From the NCBI GenBank assembly GCA_027068085.1, contig JAMOUQ010000030.1:62001-126000 (forward strand): DNA of 64,000 nt, in the 5' to 3' direction. The notes under the pieces are model-generated. The model saw only the letters and a list, made by a program, of their open reading frames with translations, did not search any database and was not told where the DNA came from. Shown here piece by piece: positions 16,854 through 24,359 of the stretch (position 1 is the stretch's first letter; each line of letters opens with the position of its first letter). The position numbers were made by a program, and so were the translations under genes. Origin of the DNA: Desulfobacteraceae bacterium (GTDB taxonomy: Bacteria > Desulfobacterota > Desulfobacteria > Desulfobacterales > Desulfosarcinaceae).

Positions 16854-17485
16854 TACTGGCCCTGATGGCAGCAGCAGCCGCGGCCCTGACAGACAAGCCG
16901 GCAGCAGCCGCGGCCCTGATGGCGGCAACCATTGCTTTCATCATCCGGCGCGGGGCCCTGAAGCCGTTTCTGCGCTGGCTGGCAATGGTGCTGCCCATGG
17001 CGGTCTTTTTCGGTCTCGTGACCGCCTATGGTGCCGGAAAAGCGGCCGGGATGCTGGCGGCAATCAAGCTGGCGGCAATCACGGCCGTCTTCTTCGCCTT
17101 TTTCATCGCCACCGGAGCAGACGAGCTGGGCGACGCCCTGATAGGCTGGGGGCTGCCCTTCGAGGCCGCCTTCGTTTTCACGGCCGCCATGCAGTTTGTA
17201 CCGGTGATCGGCCGCAAGGCCCGCCGGGTGATCGACGCCCAGCGCTGCCGGGGCATTCCCATGGAGCCCGGCTGGCGGGCCGTGCGCCACTGGCCGGCCT
17301 TTTTGATCCCCCTGGTGCTGCAGTGTTTCCGGCTGGCCGAAGAACTGGCCGAAGCCATGGCGGCCCGGGGCTTCGGCCGTCCCGGACGCAGTTTTACCAG
17401 AACCTTCAGAATGAAAGTGCGGGACTGGACGGCTTTGCTGACCGGCGCGCTTTTACTGGCCGCCTATATCTATTGCCAGGGCTGA
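16829..17485 (+). CDS. ECF transporter T component (CbiQ/EcfT family)
   Basis: This integral membrane protein of 218 residues starts DPRTKL, as usual in the family, and has about five hydrophobic helices. The two Arg-containing coupling motifs that contact the ATPases are visible as AQRCRGIP and MAARGFG. It links the A-A' ATPase at 15222-16853 to a substrate-binding S protein in the membrane. ATG 16829 follows GGGAAGAAACG; an upstream in-frame ATG at 16799 is possible. Either way it overlaps the ATPase gene and is translationally coupled. Confidence 0.88.
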   Translation: MLDPRTKLILALMAAAAAALTDKPAAAAALMAATIAFIIRRGALKPFLRWLAMVLPMAVFFGLVTAYGAGKAAGMLAAIKLAAITAVFFAFFIATGADELGDALIGWGLPFEAAFVFTAAMQFVPVIGRKARRVIDAQRCRGIPMEPGWRAVRHWPAFLIPLVLQCFRLAEELAEAMAARGFGRPGRSFTRTFRMKVRDWTALLTGALLLAAYIYCQG

Positions 17486-17516
17486 AGCCTGCCGTTACTG
17501 CTATCGAGGTGCCAGC

Positions 17517-18053
17517 ATGACCGCCGTAGATATCAGCAAATACCTCGGCAGAAAGACCATCTTCGTCGGACGGCTCAACTGCGGCAAGACCCGCAGGACT
17601 GCCAAGATACTGGAGGCGCTCGCAAAAGCCGGTTTCAGCCGCCGGATCACCGTCCTCGACCTGGCTCCGGAGACGGTAAGGGGCGCCGGCGGCAAGCTTG
17701 CCCGCCCGGACGGCGATATCGCCTACCTCACTGCCGCCATTGCAGCCCCGCGCCTTACGGCAAAAACAGAGCAGGAAGCAAACGCCCTGGCCCTGGCCAA
17801 TGCCCGGGCCATCGACGCCCTGATAACCAGGGCCTTTGAACTGAACCGGCCGATCCTTGTCATCAATGACGCCACTTTGTACCTGCAGGCCAGCCCGGGC
17901 GACCGGCTGATCGATCTGATCGGCCGGGCCTCCACCGTTGTCGCCAATGCCTACCGGGGAACCGATTTTCCGGACTCGGAGCTGACCGCCGGAGAAAGAC
18001 GCCGGACCCGCCGGCTGTTGCGGGCCTTCGACAAGGTGGTAGAAAAATTTTAA
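17517..18053 (+). CDS. P-loop NTP-binding protein of the ECF operon
   Basis: This 178-residue soluble protein has a Walker A-like GRLNCGKT motif at residues 18-25 and a hydrophobic strand RPILVINDATLYL that could serve as Walker B/sensor. GAGGTG precedes the ATG at 17517. It follows the T component by 31 bases, so it is probably co-transcribed with the transporter. It lacks the ABC signature, so it is not another transporter ATPase. I do not recognise the family; a kinase or accessory NTPase acting on the imported compound is one possibility. Its stop shares TTAA with the opposing htpX. Confidence 0.65.
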   Translation: MTAVDISKYLGRKTIFVGRLNCGKTRRTAKILEALAKAGFSRRITVLDLAPETVRGAGGKLARPDGDIAYLTAAIAAPRLTAKTEQEANALALANARAIDALITRAFELNRPILVINDATLYLQASPGDRLIDLIGRASTVVANAYRGTDFPDSELTAGERRRTRRLLRAFDKVVEKF

Positions 18054-18970
18054 AAATACGGGACGAAAGCCCCCGGGGCGTCCGGAGACCCCTGAAAAGG
18101 CAAGGGCCTGGTATCTTCTTCCGGGGCAAGTGCCATCAGCCTCTGCACCCGCTTGGCGGTGGGAGGATGGGTGCTGAACCAGGTATCCGGCCGGCGCAGT
18201 GATCCAAGCGGCCACAACAGTCGCCCCACCAGACTCCGCTGGGCAGCCTCAATCTTGACCAGGGCTGCGGCCAGGGCCTGAGGATCTCCGGTCAGCCCGG
18301 CTGCTTCAAGATCGGCCTGATACTCCCTTGCCCGTGACAGGGCGTACTGCAACAGCAGGCTGAGATACGGGCCGCCCATCAAAAGCCAGATGGCGGCCCA
18401 ACTTATTCCGGCCTGGCCTGAAACCACCAGGGGCAGATTGAGCAACAGCAGAAATTGCCCGGCAAGGGAGATGTTCTGGCAAAGAACCGCCATGGTGGCC
18501 GCAAAACCGAGCAGGCGGGTGTCGCCGTTGCGCACATGGCTTATCTCGTGGGCCAGTACTCCTGCCAGCTCTCGCTGGCTGAGGGTTTCCAGCAGTCCCT
18601 GCGAAACACCGATGATCGCACCGTCACTGTCTCCCACGGTAAAGGCATTGGGAAGGGGTGAAGGCAGGTAGACCAGCCTGGGCACACTGGCAAGACCGGC
18701 CCTGCGGGCCAGCTCTTCCACCAGACCGTAAAGATGGGGAGCCTGGGACTTTGCAAGCGGCCTGGCGCCTGTGATCCTGAACACCATTTTGGGCAGGACC
18801 CCTCCCCCCATGAAATAGACTGCCGTAACCGCCATTACCGCCGCAGCTCCCATCACCGGCCCGGCGATAATTGTAACCAGTACTGCCGCCAGCAGGGCCT
18901 GGGCACCCACCATGAACACGGTGGACAGCCAGACCGAACGCTGCATTTGCTTCCAGCGGTCGTAAAACAT
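18050..18970 (-). CDS. htpX: M48-family membrane metalloprotease, HtpX-like
   Basis: HtpX is a zinc endopeptidase in the inner membrane that degrades damaged membrane proteins under stress. The 306-residue protein has two N-terminal hydrophobic segments, the zinc motif HEISH (about residue 140), two more hydrophobic segments and the third zinc ligand Glu in SRAREYQAD. The C-terminal THPPTAKRV is typical of the family. The ATG at 18970 follows GGCGGGGAAA. The heat-shock gene hsp20 lies just beyond on the same strand. Confidence 0.88.
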   Translation of the reverse strand: MFYDRWKQMQRSVWLSTVFMVGAQALLAAVLVTIIAGPVMGAAAVMAVTAVYFMGGGVLPKMVFRITGARPLAKSQAPHLYGLVEELARRAGLASVPRLVYLPSPLPNAFTVGDSDGAIIGVSQGLLETLSQRELAGVLAHEISHVRNGDTRLLGFAATMAVLCQNISLAGQFLLLLNLPLVVSGQAGISWAAIWLLMGGPYLSLLLQYALSRAREYQADLEAAGLTGDPQALAAALVKIEAAQRSLVGRLLWPLGSLRRPDTWFSTHPPTAKRVQRLMALAPEEDTRPLPFQGSPDAPGAFVPYF

Positions 18971-19234
18971 TTTCCCCGCCTCCTCCGGGACGCCTCAACA
19001 GCCCTGGCGCCCTCCTTTGATTGTTTTCAGATCCAAGCTGATCGCTTTTTGAGCCTGTCTTTACAGCAAAGCCGATGACAAAAAACATATGTGCCGGCGG
19101 CGCCGCCGATCAGGTAAGACCGGCAAACTTCCCGGGGTTGGATTTCAGCTTACGAAAACACCCTATAACAACCCGCAAGCAAAAAAACAATCGACCGGAA
19201 TTTGAAACGCCAAGCCGTGGTTTGTTCGTACCAT

Positions 19235-19273
19235 AAAACAACACCCCCGGAGCTTTGTTGCTCCCGGGGGTGT
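19235..19273 (-). terminator. rho-independent terminator of hsp20
   Basis: On the minus strand a GC-rich stem, ACACCCCCGG(G)AG with CTCCGGGGGTGT (one bulged G), is followed by TTGTTTTATGG. It lies 50 bases after the hsp20 stop. The remainder of the 18971-19322 spacer shows nothing else I can name. Confidence 0.75.
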
Positions 19274-19322
19274 CGCTGGCTCTATCCCCGGTCCGAAGGC
19301 CGGGATCGGGCGTATCTTTGCA

Positions 19323-19769
19323 TCAACCGTCAATGGCGATCTGTTTGGGTTTTTCCTCTTCGGGTTTCGGAATTTCCACCTTCAGGACGCCGTCCTTGTA
19401 CTCGGCCTTGATCTTGTCGGGATCGACAGCCACCGGCAGAGTGAAAGCCCTTTCAAACTTGCCGTAGACCCTTTCGCGACGATAGTAGCTGTCTTCCGAG
19501 ACCTCGTTGTCGGCCACCCTTTCGCCTTTCAGGGTCAGTACACGGCCTTTGACGTCCACTGCGATCTTGTCCTTGTCCACTCCCGGCAGCTCGGCCTTGA
19601 TGACGATACTGTCTTTGTCCTCGTAGATATCCACAACCGGATTCCAGCTCCACAGAGAGCCTTCCTCACCGGAAGTCCGGGCGGGGAAGAAGAAATCATC
19701 GAACATGGAATTGATGCGATTGCGCAGGTTAAACATTTCACGTGCGGGATTCCATCTGATCAGATCCAT
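19323..19769 (-). CDS. Hsp20/alpha-crystallin small heat-shock protein
   Basis: This 148-residue chaperone has the alpha-crystallin domain at about residues 42-140: NPVVDIYEDKDSIVIKAELPG at its start, then GRVLTLKGER, the RRERVYGKFERAF strand and the DGVLKVEIPKPE signature. Such proteins bind unfolding proteins without ATP. A strong ribosome site (AAGGAGG) lies 7 bases before the ATG. It has its own promoter and terminator, so it is a single-gene unit. Confidence 0.95.
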   Translation of the reverse strand: MDLIRWNPAREMFNLRNRINSMFDDFFFPARTSGEEGSLWSWNPVVDIYEDKDSIVIKAELPGVDKDKIAVDVKGRVLTLKGERVADNEVSEDSYYRRERVYGKFERAFTLPVAVDPDKIKAEYKDGVLKVEIPKPEEEKPKQIAIDG

Positions 19770-19824
19770 AATGCCACCTCCTTTTTATCTTTTTTTTATT
19801 TTGCCTCTTGCTTTTTTCGACTCA

Positions 19825-19852
19825 AAAATAATCACCATGAATTTGTTGTCAA
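19825..19852 (-). promoter_or_regulatory. promoter candidate for hsp20 in AT-rich spacer
   Basis: Reading leftward, TTGACA (19852-19847) and TATTTT (19830-19825) are 16 bases apart, placing the start about 45 bases before the ATG. The 19770-20157 spacer is strikingly AT-rich compared with its surroundings. I see no CIRCE element or clear sigma32 match. Confidence 0.45.
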
Positions 19853-20157
19853 GATAAAAATTGAAAAATTTTTGTTCGTTACTTTTTTTGTTATACCGCC
19901 ACCAGTAATCAATGAAAACCGTGTATGTATAATGGATATAACCTGTTATCTTAACTATGTTTCATCAGATTTTTATTTCAGGTAACGCCGCCCCCGTTTA
20001 CATTGCGCAACTCTTGATTTTTTCGTAGCTATTATTTATAGTAATATATAGATATGGTAATGGATATTCCGTCGGGCCGTTCAAAACCCAACGGCCACTG
20101 CCGGAACAAAAGACAGATTGCAGCATGGATGACTACACCGGGGGGGTGAGTGAAACC

Positions 20158-20802
20158 ATGGCCAAGAAGGCAGCGGAAAAACGATCCGGAAACGACTTTT
20201 CCGTATCCCGGCCCACCATGTCCGACCTGCGCGGCCGGCAATCGGTGCGGGCCACCTTCCGGCTCTCGGCCGGCTGCATCAATGCCATCAGCGTGGTGGC
20301 CACCCACCTGGGCATAAAGCAAAAGACCCTTTTCGATCATCTGGCCGAAGACACCCGGTCTCTTGACAACCTGGCCCGCAACCTGCGCGATCTCAAGCTG
20401 TCGCCTGAAAACCGGATTCAGAAAACATACGTCATCAGCCGCCGGACCCTGGCCTCCCTGGAAGAGGCGGCCAGGAGCCACAACGCTCCCAGGGATGCCC
20501 TGGTGGAAGTGTCTGTCCGGCGCCTTCTGCCCCTGATTGCCAGGGAGCGTCAAAAACACCGCAAACGCAAGGCCCTGCTGGAAGACATCCGGTCCCACTT
20601 CCGGCAGGGCCAACGGTTGCTCAAAAAAGTCGAGGCCGAACTTGGCGTCGAAGACCCCCTTTCGGTCAGGCTGGCCGGTGTAATCAACACCTACGCAAGC
20701 GCCTGCTCCTTCATGGAGGGCTATATCGAAAAGGGCAATGCCATCGAGGCCTTCGATCCCCGTCAAATGGAAATTCAGCCAGAGCCCGGGGACACAGCCT
20801 GA
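20158..20802 (+). CDS. uncharacterised protein with two ribbon-helix-helix-like segments
   Basis: This protein of 214 residues is basic and soluble. Two regions have the strand-helix-helix pattern of CopG/Arc DNA-binding proteins: VRATFRLSAGCINAIS with VVATHLGIKQKTLFDHL (about residues 30-62), and KTYVISRRTLASLEEAA with SHNAPRDALVEVSVRRLL (about 92-128). The C-terminal third is charged and helical. I chose the ATG at 20158 (GGGGTGAG 5-10 bases upstream); an in-frame ATG at 20125 is possible. It could be a DNA-binding protein that needs no partner for dimer-like binding. No known family recognised. Confidence 0.6.
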   Translation: MAKKAAEKRSGNDFSVSRPTMSDLRGRQSVRATFRLSAGCINAISVVATHLGIKQKTLFDHLAEDTRSLDNLARNLRDLKLSPENRIQKTYVISRRTLASLEEAARSHNAPRDALVEVSVRRLLPLIARERQKHRKRKALLEDIRSHFRQGQRLLKKVEAELGVEDPLSVRLAGVINTYASACSFMEGYIEKGNAIEAFDPRQMEIQPEPGDTA

Positions 20803-20916
20803 TCTCCGGCGGGCAATCAGCATTTCGGCCGTCTCCCGGCCGCGTAAAAAAAGGGCCGCGGACCTGCAACCTTGTGGCCCGCAACCCGTGTATCTTACCG
20901 GATGACATGCCGCCGT

Positions 20917-21117
20917 TTACCCTCCGGCCACCATGGGGATGAGCTCCACCTGCGCGCCGTCGGCAACCTTGGTGGTGGCGAAATTCGGACGGGATACCAG
21001 CTTGCCGTCAAGGCGCACCACTGCGTAAAAGTCCCCGTCCTCCAGGGCTTCTTCCAGCAGGTCGGCCAGCGTCATACCCGGCCGCCAGGCAACTTCCCTG
21101 TCGCCCACCTTGATCAC
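20917..21117 (-). CDS. MoaD/ThiS-like sulfur carrier protein
   Basis: This 66-residue ubiquitin-fold protein ends in the Gly-Gly (MVAGG) that is thiocarboxylated by an E1-like enzyme. The start overlaps the stop of the AOR gene upstream by four bases (ATGA), so the two are coupled. MoaD proteins donate sulfur to molybdopterin; ThiS proteins to thiazole. Next to a tungstopterin enzyme, a dedicated MoaD role in making the AOR cofactor is the most natural reading, but this is inference. The spacer 20803-20916 holds no clear feature. Confidence 0.8.
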   Translation of the reverse strand: MIKVGDREVAWRPGMTLADLLEEALEDGDFYAVVRLDGKLVSRPNFATTKVADGAQVELIPMVAGG

Positions 21118-23255
21118 TCTGTCACCCCGTTGGCCTTGAGAACCTCGACAACTTCCGGAAAATCGATCTTCAGGCGCTTTACCGTGGCCAGGGTGGGGAT
21201 GCCGTCGGCTGTCCAGCCCCGGCGCTTGTAGACCGCGTCCTTTAGCTTTTCGTACAGCTCCTGGCGGAATTTGCGCAGCAGGGCCACCTTTTCGGCAGTG
21301 TCCTTGCCCTCGATGTCGACCCCGTGCTTTTCCTTCAGCTGCCGGTCGTAGCGCTCGCGCCGGGACTCGTACTCTTCAACGGTCACCGGCCCCACCGCCC
21401 GGTAAGGGATGGTGTCGTGCTCGCGCCGGCCAAAGCCCATGCGCAGGTTGAAGATCCGCTGGAAGTTGTAGACCGCCTCGCTCATGGTGATCAGGTCGTC
21501 GGGGCCCACCTTGCGGCCGGTGACGGCGTAAAAATATTCGGCGTACCACTGGACGTGCTTCATCACCTTGGCCGGCTCCTCCGTGTCCTTGTTGTCCTCG
21601 GGCACGATGTCGTTCCAGGGCAGCTTGCAAAGGCCGCAGAGGCCGAACCAGGTGCGGAACATGGGGAACCAGTGCAGGGCCTCGGCCTTCTGCTCGAAGG
21701 TGGGCATGAAGTTGTGGACCATGTCGAGGAAGATCAGCCAGGCCTCGTCGTGCTGTGGGCCCTTGAGCGCCATGCCGTAGCCGCCCTGCTGGGCCAGGGA
21801 TTCCTTGGTCATGTACTCGGAAAACTCCAGCCCCTTGGACTCCATGCCGATGTCTTCCATGACGGCCGGATCGGCCCCGAACTTTTCGGCAAAGATCTTT
21901 TTCATCCGCCGGATGCCCTGGCCCACTATTTTGCCGAAACCCTCGCCGCGGGCCACCTGGTGCAGCAGTTCCAGGGCCGCCGGGCGGTTGCCGAAATTCA
22001 GCTCCAGGCCGCCGGTGGCCCGGCTGTCGATCAGACCCATCTCGTAACACTCCATGACGAAGGCGAAACTGGTGCCGATGGATATGGTGTCAAGACCATA
22101 GGCGTCACAGTAGAAATTGAACTCCAGAATGACGTGAGGGTCCCAGATGCCCAGGTTGGAACCGCAGCCGGCGACGGTCTCGTACTCGGGGCCGTCAACA
22201 AAGACCTTCTTTCCCTTGTAGGGCCCGGTAACCGGCACGAAATCCCTTACCCCGTGGGCGCAGGCCACGGTACATCCCAGCCAGCAGCCGTCGAAACCGG
22301 GATCGAAAAGAGCTTCGTAAACCTCGCGGCCGATGAGAATGGCCCGCGGGTCCTGGCCGAACTTGTAGTTGTTGGTGGGCAGCAGGTCGAAATCGTTCAT
22401 AATCGGCACAAGATGAGTGGTGCCGATCTTGGACATCTGGTTCTGCTTGGGGTCCAGCTCCACGATCTCCCGTGAATGGAGCTTGGCCACCTTCTTCAGG
22501 GCCTCCTTGTCGGCCGGATTGTTGGTATCCAGGGAGACCGAATCCCAGCGGGCCACGATGGCCTTGATACCCTTGTCCTCAAAGACCGTCCCGATCCCTC
22601 CCCGGCCGGCCTGCTTGTAACGGGCCCGCTTGCGCTTGGGATCGTACCAGGAAAAATTGAGACAGCCCATGAGGCTGTTTCTGGCACCGGTCCCGGCGCT
22701 GACCACCGATATGTAGCGCCGCTTTTTACCGCCGAAATGTTCGGTCAGGGCCTCTGAGAGGGCATAGGCGTCATCGGGCAGGTCCCGGGCCGAAAAGATC
22801 CGGACTTTTTCTTCCACGCCATCGATGAAAATCACGGCCGGCTCCCCGGCCTTGCCCTGAACCTGGAGGGCATCGAAACCGGAAAACTTCAGGTAGGGTC
22901 CGAAATAACCGCCCACGTTGGAATCGATAACGGTTCCGGTTGCCGGAGACAGGGCCGTGACGATGCTCTTTCCCGAGCCCGGATAAGCCGGAGTGCCGCC
23001 CATGGGACCGGAGGAAATGCATATGGCGTTTTCCGGATCGTTCCATTTGGTGTCCGGTTTGACCGCCTGCCACAGCAGCCAGAGGTCGAACCCCTTGCCA
23101 CCGATGAAAACGTCCTTCATCTGCCGGCTCACCGGCCTGATCTCTATGAAGTTCCGTGAAAGATCGATGTAAAGGGTCTGGTTGGCATAACCCCTTTCTA
23201 TGGCGGGCCGCTCGTAAGTAAACGTCTTGATTTCCTTTAGCGAGATGCTTGTCAT
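21114..23255 (-). CDS. aldehyde:ferredoxin oxidoreductase (tungsten-type)
   Basis: AOR-family enzymes oxidise aldehydes to carboxylic acids with ferredoxin using a tungsten-bis-pterin and one [4Fe-4S] cluster. The 713-residue protein has the N-terminal beta domain (YIDLSRNFIEIRPVS, SSGPMGGTPAYPGSGK). The cluster ligands fit Cys324, Cys328, Cys332 (CWLGCTVAC) and Cys543 in the LCK motif (Cys540 is three residues earlier). It is longer than archaeal AORs (about 605) because of a charged C-terminal tail. The start is at ATG 23255 after AGGAGA. It overlaps the MoaD-like gene and follows the GntR-type regulator with a 4-base overlap (23252-23255), making a regulator-AOR-MoaD operon. The aldehyde substrate is unknown. 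Confidence 0.93.
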   Translation of the reverse strand: MTSISLKEIKTFTYERPAIERGYANQTLYIDLSRNFIEIRPVSRQMKDVFIGGKGFDLWLLWQAVKPDTKWNDPENAICISSGPMGGTPAYPGSGKSIVTALSPATGTVIDSNVGGYFGPYLKFSGFDALQVQGKAGEPAVIFIDGVEEKVRIFSARDLPDDAYALSEALTEHFGGKKRRYISVVSAGTGARNSLMGCLNFSWYDPKRKRARYKQAGRGGIGTVFEDKGIKAIVARWDSVSLDTNNPADKEALKKVAKLHSREIVELDPKQNQMSKIGTTHLVPIMNDFDLLPTNNYKFGQDPRAILIGREVYEALFDPGFDGCWLGCTVACAHGVRDFVPVTGPYKGKKVFVDGPEYETVAGCGSNLGIWDPHVILEFNFYCDAYGLDTISIGTSFAFVMECYEMGLIDSRATGGLELNFGNRPAALELLHQVARGEGFGKIVGQGIRRMKKIFAEKFGADPAVMEDIGMESKGLEFSEYMTKESLAQQGGYGMALKGPQHDEAWLIFLDMVHNFMPTFEQKAEALHWFPMFRTWFGLCGLCKLPWNDIVPEDNKDTEEPAKVMKHVQWYAEYFYAVTGRKVGPDDLITMSEAVYNFQRIFNLRMGFGRREHDTIPYRAVGPVTVEEYESRRERYDRQLKEKHGVDIEGKDTAEKVALLRKFRQELYEKLKDAVYKRRGWTADGIPTLATVKRLKIDFPEVVEVLKANGVTE

Positions 23256-24001
23256 TTGGCTGTCTCCTCTTTTTCCTTCATCCTTCGATTAAAGCGCAGA
23301 ACATGACTCTGGGCCAAAACCCTTGCCTCATTGACCTGACCGGCCTCGATGGCGGCCACCAGTTCACACATGTCGTTGTAGTTCTCGACCAGCTCGGAGC
23401 GGTCCATCGAAAGGTAACGTTCGTAGTAGCGGTGTATATTTTCATGAACCGAATCGAGAACGAATTTGTATACCGGATTGCCGCTTATGCGTGCAAGCTC
23501 TTCATGAAAAAGACGGTCTGTTTCCAGGAAGGCGTCACACTCGGCAGGCTCACTGTCGATACAGGCCCTGGCCTGCTCCAGCAGCCTGCGCAGGGCCTGG
23601 ATGTCCTCGGCCGTGGCCCGCTGGGCCGCCAGGCTGGCAACGTAACCTTCTATGCCTTCCCTGAACTCTGCCAGATGGTTCAGTGACACCATCTGGCAGC
23701 GGATCAGGCGGCCCAGGGTGCGGGTGGCCTGCTGGGCGCTGACCTCTTTTACGATGGCCCCGCCGTTGACCCCCAGCCGGATCTCGATCAGGCCCCGTTC
23801 TTCCAGCACCCGGAGGGCCTCCCTGAGCGTTCCCCGGCTGGTGTTGAACATTTTTTTGAGATCTCTTTCCGGGGGCAACACCTCGCCCGCCTTGAGCCGG
23901 CCGTCGATGATGGCATCCTGGATCTGGTTGACCACATCCTGAAAGATCCGGTTCTGGGCTGCTTCCCGAAACAGTTTGGGGCTTTTCTTCAGACCTGTCA
24001 T
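23252..24001 (-). CDS. FadR/FCD-family GntR transcriptional regulator
   Basis: This 249-residue repressor-like protein has an N-terminal winged helix (IDGRLKAGEVLPPERDLKKMF then SRGTLREALRVLEERGLI) and a C-terminal FCD ligand domain. Metal-site residues are visible in ETDRLFHEEL, SVHENIH and QSHVLRF. FCD regulators usually bind a carboxylate via a metal and leave DNA on ligand binding. ATG 24001 has GAGGTG about 12 bases upstream; a TTG at 24016 is less likely. It heads the AOR operon, and two identical palindromes in the divergent spacer are its likely operators. Confidence 0.9.
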   Translation of the reverse strand: MTGLKKSPKLFREAAQNRIFQDVVNQIQDAIIDGRLKAGEVLPPERDLKKMFNTSRGTLREALRVLEERGLIEIRLGVNGGAIVKEVSAQQATRTLGRLIRCQMVSLNHLAEFREGIEGYVASLAAQRATAEDIQALRRLLEQARACIDSEPAECDAFLETDRLFHEELARISGNPVYKFVLDSVHENIHRYYERYLSMDRSELVENYNDMCELVAAIEAGQVNEARVLAQSHVLRFNRRMKEKEETAK

Positions 24002-24052
24002 TTTCCGGCTTTGCACCTCAGAATCCGATTCCGGGGAAGTTATTGTCTATAT

Positions 24053-24067
24053 AATGGTTTAACCATT
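24053..24067. promoter_or_regulatory. operator palindrome 1 (regulator/AOR side)
   Basis: AATGGTTTAACCATT is a perfect 15-bp inverted repeat centred on T24060. It overlaps the -10 box of the leftward promoter and is identical to the site at 24297-24311. A degenerate copy (AATGGTTATGCCAT) occurs at about 24197-24210 in between. The size fits FCD/GntR dimer sites. Confidence 0.8.
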
Positions 24068-24094
24068 ACTACGGTTTTTAACCTGTCATGTCAA
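24066..24094 (-). promoter_or_regulatory. promoter of regulator-AOR-MoaD operon
   Basis: Reading leftward, TTGACA (24094-24089) and TAGTAA (24071-24066) are 17 bases apart. Palindrome 1 covers the -10 end and start site, so a bound repressor would block initiation. Confidence 0.55.
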
Positions 24095-24264
24095 GTAAAA
24101 CCATATGAAAAGCCGGGCGTCGCCGGAACATCGTCTCCGCAGGACCGGGCGCACGGACGCCCAGGCATGTTGCACATGGCATCATCTGTTATATTGAATG
24201 GTTATGCCATGACGCCCCGGCCCGCCGCAGAACCGGCCCGGCCGGTTCCGGCCGGATTTTTTGT

Positions 24265-24293
24265 TTGACAGGCTTAAATCGGTTGGGTATTGG
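24265..24293 (+). promoter_or_regulatory. promoter of FAD dehydrogenase operon
   Basis: TTGACA (24265-24270) and TATTGG (24288-24293) are 17 bases apart. Palindrome 2 begins 4 bases later, over the expected start site. Confidence 0.5.
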
Positions 24294-24296
24294 TTA

Positions 24297-24311
24297 AATG
24301 GTTTAACCATT
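24297..24311. promoter_or_regulatory. operator palindrome 2 (FAD dehydrogenase side)
   Basis: This is an exact second copy of AATGGTTTAACCATT, at the start site of the rightward promoter. The two copies are 244 bases apart and sit at mirror-image positions in the two promoters, suggesting one regulator for both operons and perhaps looping. Confidence 0.8.
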
Positions 24312-24359
24312 CAAATTGCCTGGCCCTGACGCCGGAAAGGATATTCTGGAGGAACCCCA

